Shown: positions 32,701 through 41,892, counted from the first letter of the stretch. The stretch: 64,000 bases of DNA from Pseudomonas wayambapalatensis (GCA_014268975.2 CP077096.1:5074001-5138000); one strand, 5' to 3'. Numbers and translations are program-made. The notes: a model not told the origin generated them from the letters alone.

Positions 32701-33738
32701 ATGAAGCTTTCTCCCGCCCAACTCAACAAGCACCTGCAAGGCACACTGGCCCCGGTCTATGTGGTCAGCGGCGACGACCCTCTGCTGTGCCAGGAAGCCG
32801 CCGACGCCATTCGCGCCGCCGCGCGCCAACAGGGCTTCGATGAACGTCAGGTGTTCAGCGCCGATGCCAACTTCGACTGGGGTAGCCTGCTGCTGGCCGG
32901 TGCCAGCCTTTCGCTGTTCGCCCAACGACGTCTGCTGGAGCTGCGCCTGCCGTCGGGCAAACCCGGCGACAAGGGCGCTGCTGCGCTCATGGAGTATTGC
33001 GCCAATCCCGCCGAGGACACGCTGCTGCTGATCAGCCTGCCCAAGCTTGACGGCAGTGCGCAGAAGACTAAATGGGGCAAGGCCCTCATCGAGGGTGAAC
33101 ACTGCCAATTCATTCAGATCTGGCCGGTGGACGCCCAGCAGTTGCCGCAATGGATCAACCAGCGCCTGTCCCAGGCCGGGCTGTCGGCGCAGCGCGATGC
33201 GATCGACCTGATCGCCGCAAGGGTCGAGGGCAACCTGCTGGCGGCCGCCCAGGAGATCGAGAAACTCAAGCTGCTCGCCGAGGGCAACCAGATCACCGTC
33301 GAGACCGTCCAGGCCGCGGTCGCCGACAGCGCTCGCTTCGATGTGTTCGGCCTGGTCGATGCCATCCTCAACGGCGAGGCCGGGCATGCCCTGCGCATGC
33401 TCGAAGGGCTGCGTGGCGAGGGCGTCGAGCCGCCGGTCATTCTATGGGCGCTGGCGCGCGAGCTGCGCCTGTTGGCGGGTCTGGCCCAGCAGTTCAGCCA
33501 GGGCGTGCCGCTGGACAAGGCCTTCAGCCAGTCGCGCCCACCAGTGTGGGATAAACGCCGCCCTCTGGTCAGCAAGGCTCTGCAGCGCCTGTCAGCGCAA
33601 CGTTGGGCGCAACTGCTGCAGGATGCCCAGCGTATCGACGCACAGATCAAAGGCCAGGCCGAGGGCTCGCCGTGGACCGGGTTGTCGCGGCTGTCGCTGT
33701 TGATGGCCGGCCAGCGCCTGACGCTTCCTTCGGAATAA
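32701..33738 (+). CDS. holA: DNA polymerase III delta subunit
   Basis: A 345-residue clamp-loader subunit that opens the beta clamp. It begins MKLSPAQLNKHLQGTLAPVY followed by VVSGDDPLLCQEAADAIR, the HolA signature, with LLELRLPSGKPGDKGA and the central RVEGNLLAAAQEIEKLKLL also typical. Length is normal. No obvious ribosome-binding site precedes the ATG; a hairpin occupies that position, and coupling to lptE is possible. Confidence 0.95.
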   Translation: MKLSPAQLNKHLQGTLAPVYVVSGDDPLLCQEAADAIRAAARQQGFDERQVFSADANFDWGSLLLAGASLSLFAQRRLLELRLPSGKPGDKGAAALMEYCANPAEDTLLLISLPKLDGSAQKTKWGKALIEGEHCQFIQIWPVDAQQLPQWINQRLSQAGLSAQRDAIDLIAARVEGNLLAAAQEIEKLKLLAEGNQITVETVQAAVADSARFDVFGLVDAILNGEAGHALRMLEGLRGEGVEPPVILWALARELRLLAGLAQQFSQGVPLDKAFSQSRPPVWDKRRPLVSKALQRLSAQRWAQLLQDAQRIDAQIKGQAEGSPWTGLSRLSLLMAGQRLTLPSE

Positions 33739-33870
33739 TTGGGACTACTGTAGGAACGGCGGTCCGGCGCTCCCACAGGGGTGTCACAGCTCATACACAC
33801 AATCAATTGGCCCCCCGCTCGCCCAGGCCATAAAGTCCGCCCCAAGTTCATCCAACCTGGGAACCCCGCC

Positions 33871-34035
33871 ATGAGCAAGAAGCCGAAAAAACACGGCCCC
33901 AACAAGGCCAAGTCGATCATCGCCCAACCCCTGTTCCGCTGCCGTCAGGAACGACCGGAAAAGGGCAAGGGCAGCTACCGCCGCGAAGCCTTCCAATCGA
34001 GAGATTGGGAGGCTTCTTGCTTTCTGGCCGCCTGA
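33871..34035 (+). CDS. arfA: Alternative ribosome-rescue factor A
   Basis: A 54-residue protein. The core PLFRCRQERPEKGKGSYRRE and the following RDWEAS match E. coli ArfA, which recruits RF2 to release ribosomes stalled on non-stop mRNA when tmRNA fails. The basic N-terminus (MSKKPKKHGPNKAKS) fits. The end of the gene is itself a perfect hairpin (33985-34016), so most transcripts probably end inside the frame and lack a stop codon, making ArfA a backup that appears when tmRNA tagging is inadequate. That control is established for E. coli and inferred here. Confidence 0.9.
   Translation: MSKKPKKHGPNKAKSIIAQPLFRCRQERPEKGKGSYRREAFQSRDWEASCFLAA
33985..34016 (+). terminator. Hairpin inside arfA (terminator or RNase III site)
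   Basis: GAAGCCTTCCAATC-GAGA-GATTGGGAGGCTTC forms a 14-bp stem (one G-U pair) with a GNRA-type tetraloop, followed by TTGCTTTCT. It lies within the arfA frame, upstream of its stop, in the position where E. coli arfA carries its RNase III-cut stem. Confidence 0.85.
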
Positions 34036-34089
34036 AAAAGGCGCAGGCATGATATGGTCGGCACCTGAACTGCAAAACTGGATCTGTGC

Positions 34090-35403
34090 ATGTCCTTCAG
34101 TCTTTCCCAGCGCTGGCGCCCCCGCCAGCTGATCGCGGCCTCCAGCTTCATCCTGCTCGTCGCCTGCGCGGAAAAACCCACCGCCGCCGACGCCCTGCCG
34201 CTGGCTCCTGCCCAGCCTGCTCCGAACGTTACCCTGCCCGGCACCGCCACTGACACCAGCAGCGAAATCCAGCCGCTGCAGACCTTCGCCCAATGGCAGG
34301 CGGGCTTCCGCCAGCAAGCCCTGCTGGCAGGCATCAGCCCCAATACCTTCGACCGTGCATTCCTTGGCGTCACACCCGACATGGACGTGATCAAGGCCGA
34401 CCGCAGCCAGCCTGAATTCTCCCGCCCGGTCTGGGAGTATCTCGACGGTGCGTTGTCGCCGCTGCGCGTGCGCAACGGCAAGAAACTGCTGGAACAGCAC
34501 GCCGAGCTGCTCGGTCGTATCGAGCAACGCTATGGCGTCGACCGCCAGGTGCTGGTTGCCGTATGGGGCATGGAGAGCAATTTCGGGCAGTTCCAGGGCA
34601 ACAAGTCGGTGATCCGCTCGCTGGCCACCCTGGCCTATGAGGGCCGCCGCCCGACCTTCGCCCAGGACCAGTTGATCGCGGCCCTGCAGATCCTGCAGAA
34701 CGGCGATATCCAGCCCGAGGCCATGCGCGGCTCCTGGGCCGGTGCAATGGGGCAGACCCAGTTCATCCCTACCACCTACAACACCCACGCGGTGGACTTC
34801 GACGGCGATGGTCGCCGCGACATCTGGAACAGCACGGCAGACGCCCTGGCCTCCACCGCGCACTACCTGCAAAGCTCGGGCTGGAAGCGTGGCCAACCTT
34901 GGGGCTTCGAGGTTCAGGTGCCGGCAGGCTTCGATTACTGGCTGGCAGACGGCGCTCAACGCAAGTCGGTCAGCGAATGGTTGAGCCTCGGTGTGACACT
35001 GCCAACCGGCACCCAACTGCCCAGCGGCAGCAGCCAGCTCTCGGCAGCGCTATTGCTTCCAGCAGGCGCACGCGGACCGGCATTCCTGGTACTGGACAAC
35101 TTCCGTGCAATCCTGAAGTACAACAATTCCTCGTCCTACGCCCTGGCGGTCAGTCTGCTGGGCGATCGCTTCTCGGGCTGGGGCTTCATTGCCGGATCGT
35201 GGCCGAAGGACGACCTGCCGCTGAGCCGCAGCGAGCGCATGGAGCTGCAAAACCTGCTCAACGCCAGCGGGCACGAAGCCGGTAACGCCGATGGCATCAT
35301 CGGCGCCAACACCCGCAAGGCCATTCGCAATGCCCAGCAAGCTCAGGGCTGGCCGGCCGATGGCTATCCAACACACAAGCTGCTCGATAGCCTGCGGCGC
35401 TAG
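34090..35403 (+). CDS. Lytic murein transglycosylase, MltB family with peptidoglycan-binding domain
   Basis: A 437-residue lipoprotein (lipobox LLVAC-A, Cys about residue 26) that cleaves peptidoglycan glycan strands. The SLT_2/MltB domain (about 65-365) has the catalytic Glu in AVWGMESNFGQFQGN and the family segments SWAGAMGQTQFIPTTYNTHA and VDFDGDGRRDIWNSTADALA. A C-terminal PG_binding_1 domain (about 375-435; DGIIGANTRKAIRNAQ) follows. This domain pair is typical of the Slt/MltB-like enzymes of Pseudomonas. Confidence 0.93.
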   Translation: MSFSLSQRWRPRQLIAASSFILLVACAEKPTAADALPLAPAQPAPNVTLPGTATDTSSEIQPLQTFAQWQAGFRQQALLAGISPNTFDRAFLGVTPDMDVIKADRSQPEFSRPVWEYLDGALSPLRVRNGKKLLEQHAELLGRIEQRYGVDRQVLVAVWGMESNFGQFQGNKSVIRSLATLAYEGRRPTFAQDQLIAALQILQNGDIQPEAMRGSWAGAMGQTQFIPTTYNTHAVDFDGDGRRDIWNSTADALASTAHYLQSSGWKRGQPWGFEVQVPAGFDYWLADGAQRKSVSEWLSLGVTLPTGTQLPSGSSQLSAALLLPAGARGPAFLVLDNFRAILKYNNSSSYALAVSLLGDRFSGWGFIAGSWPKDDLPLSRSERMELQNLLNASGHEAGNADGIIGANTRKAIRNAQQAQGWPADGYPTHKLLDSLRR

Positions 35404-35411
35404 AGAATATC

Positions 35412-35431
35412 GGGGCTGCTTGTGCAGCCCC
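35412..35431. terminator. Hairpin between convergent genes
   Basis: GGGGCTGC-TTGT-GCAGCCCC is a perfect 8-bp stem between the transglycosylase (+) and the LD-carboxypeptidase (-), followed by an AT-rich stretch on both sides. It may act in both directions. Confidence 0.65.
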
Positions 35432-35438
35432 TATAGCT

Positions 35439-36377
35439 TCAGGCTGTGAACAACGCCTGCTCCAGCACAAGCTGCTGTGCATCACTGTCCAGCCGCACCT
35501 GCGCACCCAACGGCAGGCACACATTCGGATCGCAGTGCCCACTGCGCCATCCTGCCAACACCGGCACCTGCAGTGGCCCGAAGATATCCCTGAGCAACGG
35601 CTCAAGCGCCGCCACCGTGATCCCCGCGAAGTCTCCCACCAGCACCCCCTTGATTCCCTCCAGATTGCCGGCCAAGCGCAGCTGGGTCAGCAGACGGTCC
35701 ACTCGGTACAGGGGCTCGTTGACGTCCTCGATGAACAGGATGCTGTCGTGGGTATCGATCTGCGCCACAGTGCCCTGGGTCGCTCCGAGCATCGACAGGT
35801 TGCCACCCACCAAACGTCCGCTGGCAACACCACCGACCACGGTCGTAAGGCCGAACGCCGCAGGATGCCCGATGGCATCGCCTCGCCCGACCTGCCCCTG
35901 CAACTGCTGGAATAGCGAACTGACGGTCGGCTCGAGCTTGGCACCGAGCAGGTCGGCATTGAGCATCCCGCCATGGAAGGTGAGCAACCCGGCATGGCGC
36001 TGGATTGCCGTGTGCAGGGCGGTGATGTCGCTGTAGCCGATCAAGGGTTTGGGGTGACGACGAATCAGCTCGAAATCCAGCCGATCCAGCAGCCGCATGC
36101 TGCCATAGCCACCCCGCATGCACAGGATCGCGTCGATCTGAGGGTCAGCGAAGGCGTCGTGCAAGTCACGCAGGCGTTGCTCGTCGCTGCCTGCCAGATA
36201 GCCGTCGGCCTGCAGCGCACCCGGATAGACGCGGCAGCGCAAGCCCCGTTGTTCGAACCATTGCCGCGCCTTGCCCACATCCAGCCGTGCAGGCCCCGCC
36301 GGCGCGACAATTGCGAAGCAGGCGTTACCGGGTAATGCCTTGGGCAGGCGGAAGGTTGGGGCTTCAAGACAGTTCAT
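35439..36377 (-). CDS. ldcA: Muramoyltetrapeptide LD-carboxypeptidase
   Basis: A 312-residue serine peptidase of the S66 family, which removes the terminal D-Ala from muropeptide tetrapeptides during cell-wall recycling in the cytoplasm. The nucleophile Ser is in LIGYSDITALHTAI, the N-terminal motif is CFAIVAPAGPA, and the Glu/His region includes ILFIEDVNEPLYRVDRLL. CMRGGYGSMRLLD is a further family motif. No signal peptide is seen, as expected. It is convergent with the transglycosylase gene. Confidence 0.93.
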   Translation of the reverse strand: MNCLEAPTFRLPKALPGNACFAIVAPAGPARLDVGKARQWFEQRGLRCRVYPGALQADGYLAGSDEQRLRDLHDAFADPQIDAILCMRGGYGSMRLLDRLDFELIRRHPKPLIGYSDITALHTAIQRHAGLLTFHGGMLNADLLGAKLEPTVSSLFQQLQGQVGRGDAIGHPAAFGLTTVVGGVASGRLVGGNLSMLGATQGTVAQIDTHDSILFIEDVNEPLYRVDRLLTQLRLAGNLEGIKGVLVGDFAGITVAALEPLLRDIFGPLQVPVLAGWRSGHCDPNVCLPLGAQVRLDSDAQQLVLEQALFTA

Positions 36378-36463
36378 CGGGCGACTCCTTGCATACAGGG
36401 GCTTGCCACTCTATCGGGCGTATTGGAGGGCGCACACAGGGCGCGTTGCCCCAGAAAACAAAA

Positions 36464-36496
36464 ATGCCGATGCCGCCTTTCGGCGCGCATCGGCAT
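36464..36496 (-). terminator. Intrinsic terminator of the lipB-lipA unit
   Basis: On the minus strand ATGCCGATGC pairs with GCATCGGCAT around a Gly/Cys-rich loop, followed by TTTTTGTTTTC. It lies 18 bases past the lipA stop. Confidence 0.85.
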
Positions 36497-36514
36497 GTTC
36501 AGCGCAAGCCCGGA

Positions 36515-37531
36515 TCAGAGCTTGATCTTGGCTTCGTGAGCCTGCTGGTCGGCGTGGTACGACGAGCGCACCAGCGGGCCGGAGGCGACGTTCTTGAAGC
36601 CCATCTTGTAGCCTTCCTCGGCGAACCAGGCGAAGGTGTCGGGGTGCACGAAACGCTGCACCGGCAAGTGGCTGCGCGACGGCTGCAGGTACTGGCCGAG
36701 GGTCAGCATGTCGATGTCATGCTCGCGCATGCGGTGCATCACTTCGATGACTTCCTCGTCGGTCTCGCCCAGGCCGAGCATCAGGCCCGACTTGGTGGGG
36801 ACGTGCGGCACCAGTTGCTTGAACTTCTGCAGCAGGTCCAGCGACCAGTCGTAGTCCGAACCCGGACGCGCGGCCTTGTACAGACGCGGCACGGTCTCGA
36901 GGTTGTGGTTGAACACATCAGGCGGCGTTTGCGCGGTGATTTCCAGCGCCACGTCCATACGCCCGCGGTAGTCCGGCACCAGGGTTTCCAACTGCACGCC
37001 CGGGGACAGGGCGCGGATTTCGCGGATGCAATCGGCAAAGTGCTGGGCGCCACCATCACGCAGGTCGTCGCGGTCTACCGAGGTGATCACCACGTACTTC
37101 AGGCGCAGGTCGGCAATGGCGACCGCCAGGTTCTTCGGCTCGTCCAGATCCAGAGGCTTCGGACGGCCGTGACCAACGTCGCAGAACGGGCAGCGGCGGG
37201 TGCAGATGTCACCCATGATCATGAAGGTCGCGGTGCCACCGGAGAAACACTCGCCCAGGTTGGGGCAGGATGCCTCTTCGCAGACGCTGTGCAACTTGTG
37301 CTTGCGCAGCAGTTGCTTGATGCGATCGACTTCCGGCGAAACCGGGATGCGCACGCGAATCCAGTCGGGCTTCTTCGGCAGTTCTTCGGTGGGGATGATT
37401 TTCACCGGGATGCGCGCGACCTTATCGGCGCCACGCAGCTTGACCCCGGCTTCCACTTTCTTGGGGGCGGGGCGCGGGGTGACGTCTTGGGTCGCGATCA
37501 GGTTCGGCACGGCTTCTTGCACAGTTGTCAT
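36515..37531 (-). CDS. lipA: Lipoyl synthase
   Basis: A 338-residue radical SAM enzyme inserting two sulfurs into octanoyl groups. The auxiliary cluster cysteines are in CEEASCPNLGEC, the SAM cluster cysteines in CTRRCPFCDVG, and the C-terminal RSSYHAD Ser ligand is present. It starts 2 bp after lipB ends, so the two are translationally linked. Terminator 36464-36496 follows. Confidence 0.97.
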   Translation of the reverse strand: MTTVQEAVPNLIATQDVTPRPAPKKVEAGVKLRGADKVARIPVKIIPTEELPKKPDWIRVRIPVSPEVDRIKQLLRKHKLHSVCEEASCPNLGECFSGGTATFMIMGDICTRRCPFCDVGHGRPKPLDLDEPKNLAVAIADLRLKYVVITSVDRDDLRDGGAQHFADCIREIRALSPGVQLETLVPDYRGRMDVALEITAQTPPDVFNHNLETVPRLYKAARPGSDYDWSLDLLQKFKQLVPHVPTKSGLMLGLGETDEEVIEVMHRMREHDIDMLTLGQYLQPSRSHLPVQRFVHPDTFAWFAEEGYKMGFKNVASGPLVRSSYHADQQAHEAKIKL

Positions 37532-37533
37532 AT

Positions 37534-38181
37534 TCAGTCGATTCCGCCCGTGAGGGTCGTCTGCTCAGCATAGTCGAGGTGCTTGACCAGCTGTCCGCGC
37601 AGCCTTGTCCTGACCTCGTCGAGTTCGATCGGACCTGCCAGGTCGCGCAGCTGGGTCATGGCCAGCCCCGCATACCCGCAGGGGTTGATTCGGCGGAATG
37701 GCGCGAGGTCCATGTCCACGTTCAGGGCAAGGCCGTGGAACGAACGGCCATTGCGGATTCGAAGGCCAAGTGACGCGATCTTCGCTCCATCGACATAGAC
37801 GCCAGGGGCGTCGGGCTTGGCCACCGCCTGCACGCCATAGCTGGCGAGCAGTTCGATGAGCGTAGTCTCGATGCGGCTGACCAGTTCGCGCACGCCAATG
37901 CTCAGGCGGCGCACGTCCAGCAGCAGGTAGGCGACCAACTGGCCGGGGCCGTGGTAGGTGACCTGGCCGCCGCGGTCGGTCTGCACCACCGGGATATCGC
38001 CCGGAATCAGCAGATGCTCGGCCTTGCCGGCCTGGCCCTGGGTGAAGACTGCAGGATGCTCGACCAACCAGACTTCGTCCTGGCTGTCCGGGCTGCGTTG
38101 CTCGGTAAAACGACGCATGGCCTCCAGCACCGGTTCATAGGGCTGCAGGCCAAGATCGCGAAAACCGAGACACGCGGGCAT
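37534..38181 (-). CDS. lipB: Octanoyltransferase LipB
   Basis: A 215-residue enzyme transferring octanoate from ACP to lipoyl domains. Motifs RGGQVTYHGPGQLVAYLLLD, the catalytic Lys in DGAKIASLGLRI and NVDMDLAPFRRINPCGYAG are present, including the active-site Cys (NPCG). The ATG at 38181 overlaps the ybeD stop as TGATG, favouring it over the GTG one codon earlier. Confidence 0.96.
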   Translation of the reverse strand: MPACLGFRDLGLQPYEPVLEAMRRFTEQRSPDSQDEVWLVEHPAVFTQGQAGKAEHLLIPGDIPVVQTDRGGQVTYHGPGQLVAYLLLDVRRLSIGVRELVSRIETTLIELLASYGVQAVAKPDAPGVYVDGAKIASLGLRIRNGRSFHGLALNVDMDLAPFRRINPCGYAGLAMTQLRDLAGPIELDEVRTRLRGQLVKHLDYAEQTTLTGGID

Positions 38182-38456
38182 CACAGCACCATTTTCACGA
38201 TGCCGGTGGCACGCAGGGCACTGTTGATATCGTGCAGCTGATTCTCGCTCTCGGCGACGATGTGCAGTTGCACCGTGGTGTACTTGCCTTCCTTGCTCTG
38301 GCGCTCGGCCAGGGTGGAAAGGTCGACCTTGGCGTGCTTGCTCAGGACTTCGATGACCATGTCCTTGAAGCCGACAACAGTATCGCCGATGACCTTGATC
38401 GGGTAATCGGCGCAGGGGAATTCGATTTTGTGCGACTTGACGTCAGCTTCGCTCAT
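38181..38456 (-). CDS. ybeD: YbeD/DUF493 family protein
   Basis: A 91-residue ACT-like small protein (FPCADYPIKVIGDTVVGFKD, SKEGKYTTVQLHIVAESENQ). It is invariably placed between dacA and lipB in gammaproteobacteria. A regulatory role is proposed for the fold, but the function is unknown. The ATG at 38456 matches the conserved length; its stop overlaps lipB. Confidence 0.94.
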   Translation of the reverse strand: MSEADVKSHKIEFPCADYPIKVIGDTVVGFKDMVIEVLSKHAKVDLSTLAERQSKEGKYTTVQLHIVAESENQLHDINSALRATGIVKMVL

Positions 38457-38490
38457 GGCGCATACGCCCTCGTAAGGCGTGGCAACAACA

Positions 38491-38518
38491 ATGCCCCCGC
38501 GTGGTTGCACGGGGGCAT
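38491..38518 (-). terminator. Probable terminator after dacA
   Basis: ATGCCCCCGTGCAACCACGCGGGGGCAT on the minus strand forms a strong stem followed by TGTTGTTG. It lies between the dacA stop (38532) and ybeD, separating two units. Confidence 0.6.
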
Positions 38519-38531
38519 GGCCGGTCACGTA

Positions 38532-39692
38532 TCAGTTGAACAAACCGTAGAAGAACAGGCGGATGCTATCCCACATACGGCGGAAGAAACCACCTTCCTC
38601 GACGCCATCCAGGGCGATCAGGTCGGCGCTGTGCACCACTTTCTCGTCCAGTTTGACTTCCACTTTGCCGATCACGTCACCTTTTGCGATCGGAGCGGTC
38701 AGTTGCGGGTTCATGGTCATCGAAGCCTGGAGGCGTTTCAATTGGCCTTTAGGCATGGTCATGGTCAGGTCGTTGGCCAGACCGGCCTTGACTTGACCGG
38801 TGGCGCCCTTCCAGACCGGAGCCTGGGTCAGCTCGGTGCCCTTCTGATAGAAGGTCTGGGTTTCGAAGAAGCGGAAACCGTAGGTCAGCAGCTTCTGCGT
38901 CTCGGCGGCACGGGCCTGCTCGCTGTTGGTGCCGAACACCACCGCGATCAGACGCTGGCCGTCGCGAACGGCCGACGCCACCATGCAGTAGCCGGCTTCC
39001 TCGGTGTGGCCGGTCTTCAGACCGTCGACGGTCTTGTCGCGCCACAGCAGCAGGTTGCGGTTAGGCTGCTTGATGTTGTTCCAGTAGAACTCTTTCTGCG
39101 AGTAGATCGCGTAGTGGGCCGGATCTTCGTTGATGATCGCGCGCGCCAGCAGGGCCATGTCGTGGGCCGAGGAATAGTGCTCAGGGTTCGGCAGGCCGGT
39201 CGGGTTCATGAAGTGCGAATTGGACATGCCCAGGTCGCCGGCAGTCTTGTTCATCATGTCGGCGAAGGCGTCTTCACTGCCGGCGATGTGCTCGGACAGG
39301 GCGACCGAGGCATCGTTGCCCGACTGGATGATGATGCCGTGCAGCAGGTCGCTGACGGTCACCTGGCTGCCGACCTTGATGAACATGCGCGAACCGCCGG
39401 TACGCCAGGCGTTCTCGCTGACGGTCACCGGGTCGTTCTCGCCGATCTGGCCACGACGGATGTCGAGAGTGGCGATGTAGGCGGTCATCAGCTTGGTCAG
39501 GCTGGCTGGCGGCAGGCGCTCGTCACCGTTGTTCTCGACCAGCACGTTGCCGCTGGACGCATCCATGAGTACATAGGACTTGGCTGCCAACTGCGGAGGT
39601 GCTGGCATCATCTGCTCGGCTGCAAAGGCAGCAGGCACGATCATCAGCAGTACGGGCAGGCAAAGTCGTTTGGCAAGGTTGGTGATGTTCAT
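38532..39692 (-). CDS. dacA: D-alanyl-D-alanine carboxypeptidase (PBP5/6 type)
   Basis: A 386-residue low-molecular-weight PBP. It has a signal peptide (cleavage near AAFA-AE), SLTK with the active Ser at about residue 64, SGN at 124-126 and KTG in VDGLKTGHTEEAGYC. It ends in the PBP5 C-terminal beta domain and an amphipathic anchor helix (FRRMWDSIRLFFYGLFN). It trims the terminal D-Ala of peptidoglycan stem peptides. The ATG at 39692 begins the signal peptide. Confidence 0.96.
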   Translation of the reverse strand: MNITNLAKRLCLPVLLMIVPAAFAAEQMMPAPPQLAAKSYVLMDASSGNVLVENNGDERLPPASLTKLMTAYIATLDIRRGQIGENDPVTVSENAWRTGGSRMFIKVGSQVTVSDLLHGIIIQSGNDASVALSEHIAGSEDAFADMMNKTAGDLGMSNSHFMNPTGLPNPEHYSSAHDMALLARAIINEDPAHYAIYSQKEFYWNNIKQPNRNLLLWRDKTVDGLKTGHTEEAGYCMVASAVRDGQRLIAVVFGTNSEQARAAETQKLLTYGFRFFETQTFYQKGTELTQAPVWKGATGQVKAGLANDLTMTMPKGQLKRLQASMTMNPQLTAPIAKGDVIGKVEVKLDEKVVHSADLIALDGVEEGGFFRRMWDSIRLFFYGLFN

Positions 39693-39863
39693 CCGTCTCT
39701 CGTAAATCGCTAATGGTCTGATGTTCCGCGGGGATACCACGGCGTTTCAGTCTGCTTCAGGGCTGGCGGACAACCCCATGCCCCAAGGGGCAAAACCGCC
39801 ATTGTACATGGCCGAACCTGGCAATTCATGAACAAACCGACAGGTCGGCAAGATACTGCGCAG

Positions 39864-40865
39864 TCAGTCTGCTGTGACCAGCTTGGCCTGCCCCAGGTTC
39901 GCCAGGCGAATGCTGTCCTGCGCCTGCTGGATCTCACCCTGGCTGCTGATCGGCCCCAGACGTACCCGGTGCAGCGTTTGCTGGTTGCGTACGATGGAAC
40001 TGATGAACACCGGAGCACTGACCATGGTGCTCAACTTGGAACGCAACAGCTCGGCCGCGTCCGGGTTGGCGAAGGCGCCCACCTGAAGGAAGCTGCCGCC
40101 GCCGTTGCCCGGTACGTTGTTGCCGGCAACCTGCACCGGCACCACGGGTGCCGCGTGCTGCTGCGGCGGCGGGGTCCACTGCTCGACGCGCCCGGTGCTG
40201 GCAGGGATCGGCTGCGCCTGGGCGACCTGCGGCTCCTTGAGCATCGATGGCGGCTGCTGGCCCTTCTGCGCCCACCACTGCTGCGGGTCGATACCCTCGA
40301 CGCGCACATGGGCGGTGCCGATCTCGGCGTAACCGAGCTTCTTCGCCGCGGCATACGACAAGTCGATGATGCGGTCCGAATAGAACGGCCCGCGATCGTT
40401 GACCCGCAGGATCACGCTACGGCCGTTGGCCAGGTTGGTTACCCGCACATAGGCCGGCAGCGGCAGGGTCTTGTGCGCCGCGCTCATGCCGTAGAGGTCG
40501 TAAAGCTCGCCGTTGGCGGTGTTCTGCCCGTGGAACTTGGTGCCGTACCACGACGCAGTACCCTCGGCGCGATAGTTGCGCGAGTCCTGCATCGGGTAAT
40601 AAGTCTTGCCCAGCACGGTGTACGGGTTGGCCTTGTAGTTGCCGGTGTGCACGGTCGGGGTGGCGTCGGGAATCTTGTTGACGTCCACGTCCCACCAGGG
40701 CGCACCGTCCTTGTGGGCACGGTTGATGTCCAGGCCCGGCTGCGAGCGAACGGTGTTGCCGCCCGCCTGCGAGGTCGGACGGCTGGAAGAACAGCTGACC
40801 AGCACCAGGCCGATGGCGGCACAGGTGAGCAGCTTGAAGGTATTGGCTTTGAACAATTCGCGCAT
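39864..40865 (-). CDS. rlpA: Septal ring lytic transglycosylase RlpA
   Basis: A 333-residue lipoprotein (VSC-S lipobox, Cys about residue 25). It has an RlpA double-psi barrel (EGTASWYGTKFHGQNTANGE, NLANGRSVILRVNDRGPFYS, IDLSYAAAKKLG) and a C-terminal SPOR domain (about 255-330) that binds denuded septal glycan. In P. aeruginosa RlpA cleaves stem-peptide-free glycans. Its ATG overlaps the mltB stop (TAATG). Confidence 0.95.
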   Translation of the reverse strand: MRELFKANTFKLLTCAAIGLVLVSCSSSRPTSQAGGNTVRSQPGLDINRAHKDGAPWWDVDVNKIPDATPTVHTGNYKANPYTVLGKTYYPMQDSRNYRAEGTASWYGTKFHGQNTANGELYDLYGMSAAHKTLPLPAYVRVTNLANGRSVILRVNDRGPFYSDRIIDLSYAAAKKLGYAEIGTAHVRVEGIDPQQWWAQKGQQPPSMLKEPQVAQAQPIPASTGRVEQWTPPPQQHAAPVVPVQVAGNNVPGNGGGSFLQVGAFANPDAAELLRSKLSTMVSAPVFISSIVRNQQTLHRVRLGPISSQGEIQQAQDSIRLANLGQAKLVTAD

Positions 40866-41875
40866 TACTTGACGCCCCGTGCCTGGACCAGCTGTTGCGA
40901 GAGCTGATGCACCGCCATGGCATACATCACGCTGCGGTTGTAACGCGTGATCGCGTAGAAGTTCTTGAGGCCCATCCAGTATTCGGGGCCATTGTCGCCT
41001 TCGAGCCGGAACGCCGTGACCGGCAGATCATCGCGCAGCGCATCATGACTCGACCAGCCCAGCGCTCGCAACTCCCCGACTGTCTTCACAGGCTCGATGC
41101 CAGTGGTCAGGCCCTCGTCGACACGCGTACCACTGACCTGCGCCCGGCTGACCACCGGCTGCCCGGCGATCCAGCCGTGGCGCTTGAAATAGCTGGCCAC
41201 GCTACCGATGGCGTCATCCGGGTTGTTCCAGATGTTGATGTGGCCGTCGCCGTCGAAGTCCACGGCGTAATTGCGGAAACTGCTCGGCATGAACTGCGGC
41301 AGGCCCATGGCGCCAGCATAGGAGCCCTTGAGCGTGAGCGGGTCGAGTTGCTCCTCGCGCGCCAGCAGGAGGAACTCACGCAGCTCCTTGCGGAAGAATT
41401 CGGCTCGCGGCGGGTAGTCGAAGCCCAGCGTCGACAAGGCATCGATGACACGGTAGTTACCGGTATTGCGGCCAAAGAAGGTTTCCACGCCGATGATCGC
41501 GACGATGTACTGGGCCGGCACGCCGTATTCCTGCTCGGCGCGGGCCAGCACGGCTTCGTGCTGGCGCCAGAAGTCCACACCGCGGGCAATGCGCGCATCG
41601 GTGATGAACATCGGGCGGTATTCCTTCCACGGCTTGACCCGCTCGGCCGGACGCGAGATCGCGTCGAGGATCGCCTGCTTGCGCTGCACCTCGCGGAACA
41701 CGGCCATCAGTTGCTCGTCGGCAAAGCCGTAGTCGCGGGTCATTTCGCCAACGAATTCGGCCACCTTGGGCGAGCCGTCATAGTCGCCGGCATTGGCCTG
41801 CTGGACAGCGCCGAACAGCCCCATCGCGCCGATCCACGGCATACAACGGGCAGCCCAGCCACGCACTGCTTGCAT
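40865..41875 (-). CDS. mltB: Membrane-bound lytic murein transglycosylase B
   Basis: A 336-residue transglycosylase with catalytic Glu in AIIGVETFFGRNTGNYRVID and family motifs SYAGAMGLPQFMPSSFRNYA and DFDGDGHINIWNNPDDAIGS. A signal sequence precedes GDYDGSPKVAEF. The ATG at 41875 is chosen because AAGGTGAAG lies six to seven bases before it; the in-frame ATG at 41911 overlaps rodA. It stands in the mrdA-rodA-mltB-rlpA elongation cluster. Confidence 0.94.
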   Translation of the reverse strand: MQAVRGWAARCMPWIGAMGLFGAVQQANAGDYDGSPKVAEFVGEMTRDYGFADEQLMAVFREVQRKQAILDAISRPAERVKPWKEYRPMFITDARIARGVDFWRQHEAVLARAEQEYGVPAQYIVAIIGVETFFGRNTGNYRVIDALSTLGFDYPPRAEFFRKELREFLLLAREEQLDPLTLKGSYAGAMGLPQFMPSSFRNYAVDFDGDGHINIWNNPDDAIGSVASYFKRHGWIAGQPVVSRAQVSGTRVDEGLTTGIEPVKTVGELRALGWSSHDALRDDLPVTAFRLEGDNGPEYWMGLKNFYAITRYNRSVMYAMAVHQLSQQLVQARGVK

Positions 41876-41892
41876 GAAATTCTTCACCTTTT

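Noticed and set aside
29533..33387. A 1284-codon open frame on the minus strand opposite leuS, lptE and holA
   Set aside because: It is antisense to three confirmed genes; long antisense frames are usual in GC-rich DNA, and no domain could be read.
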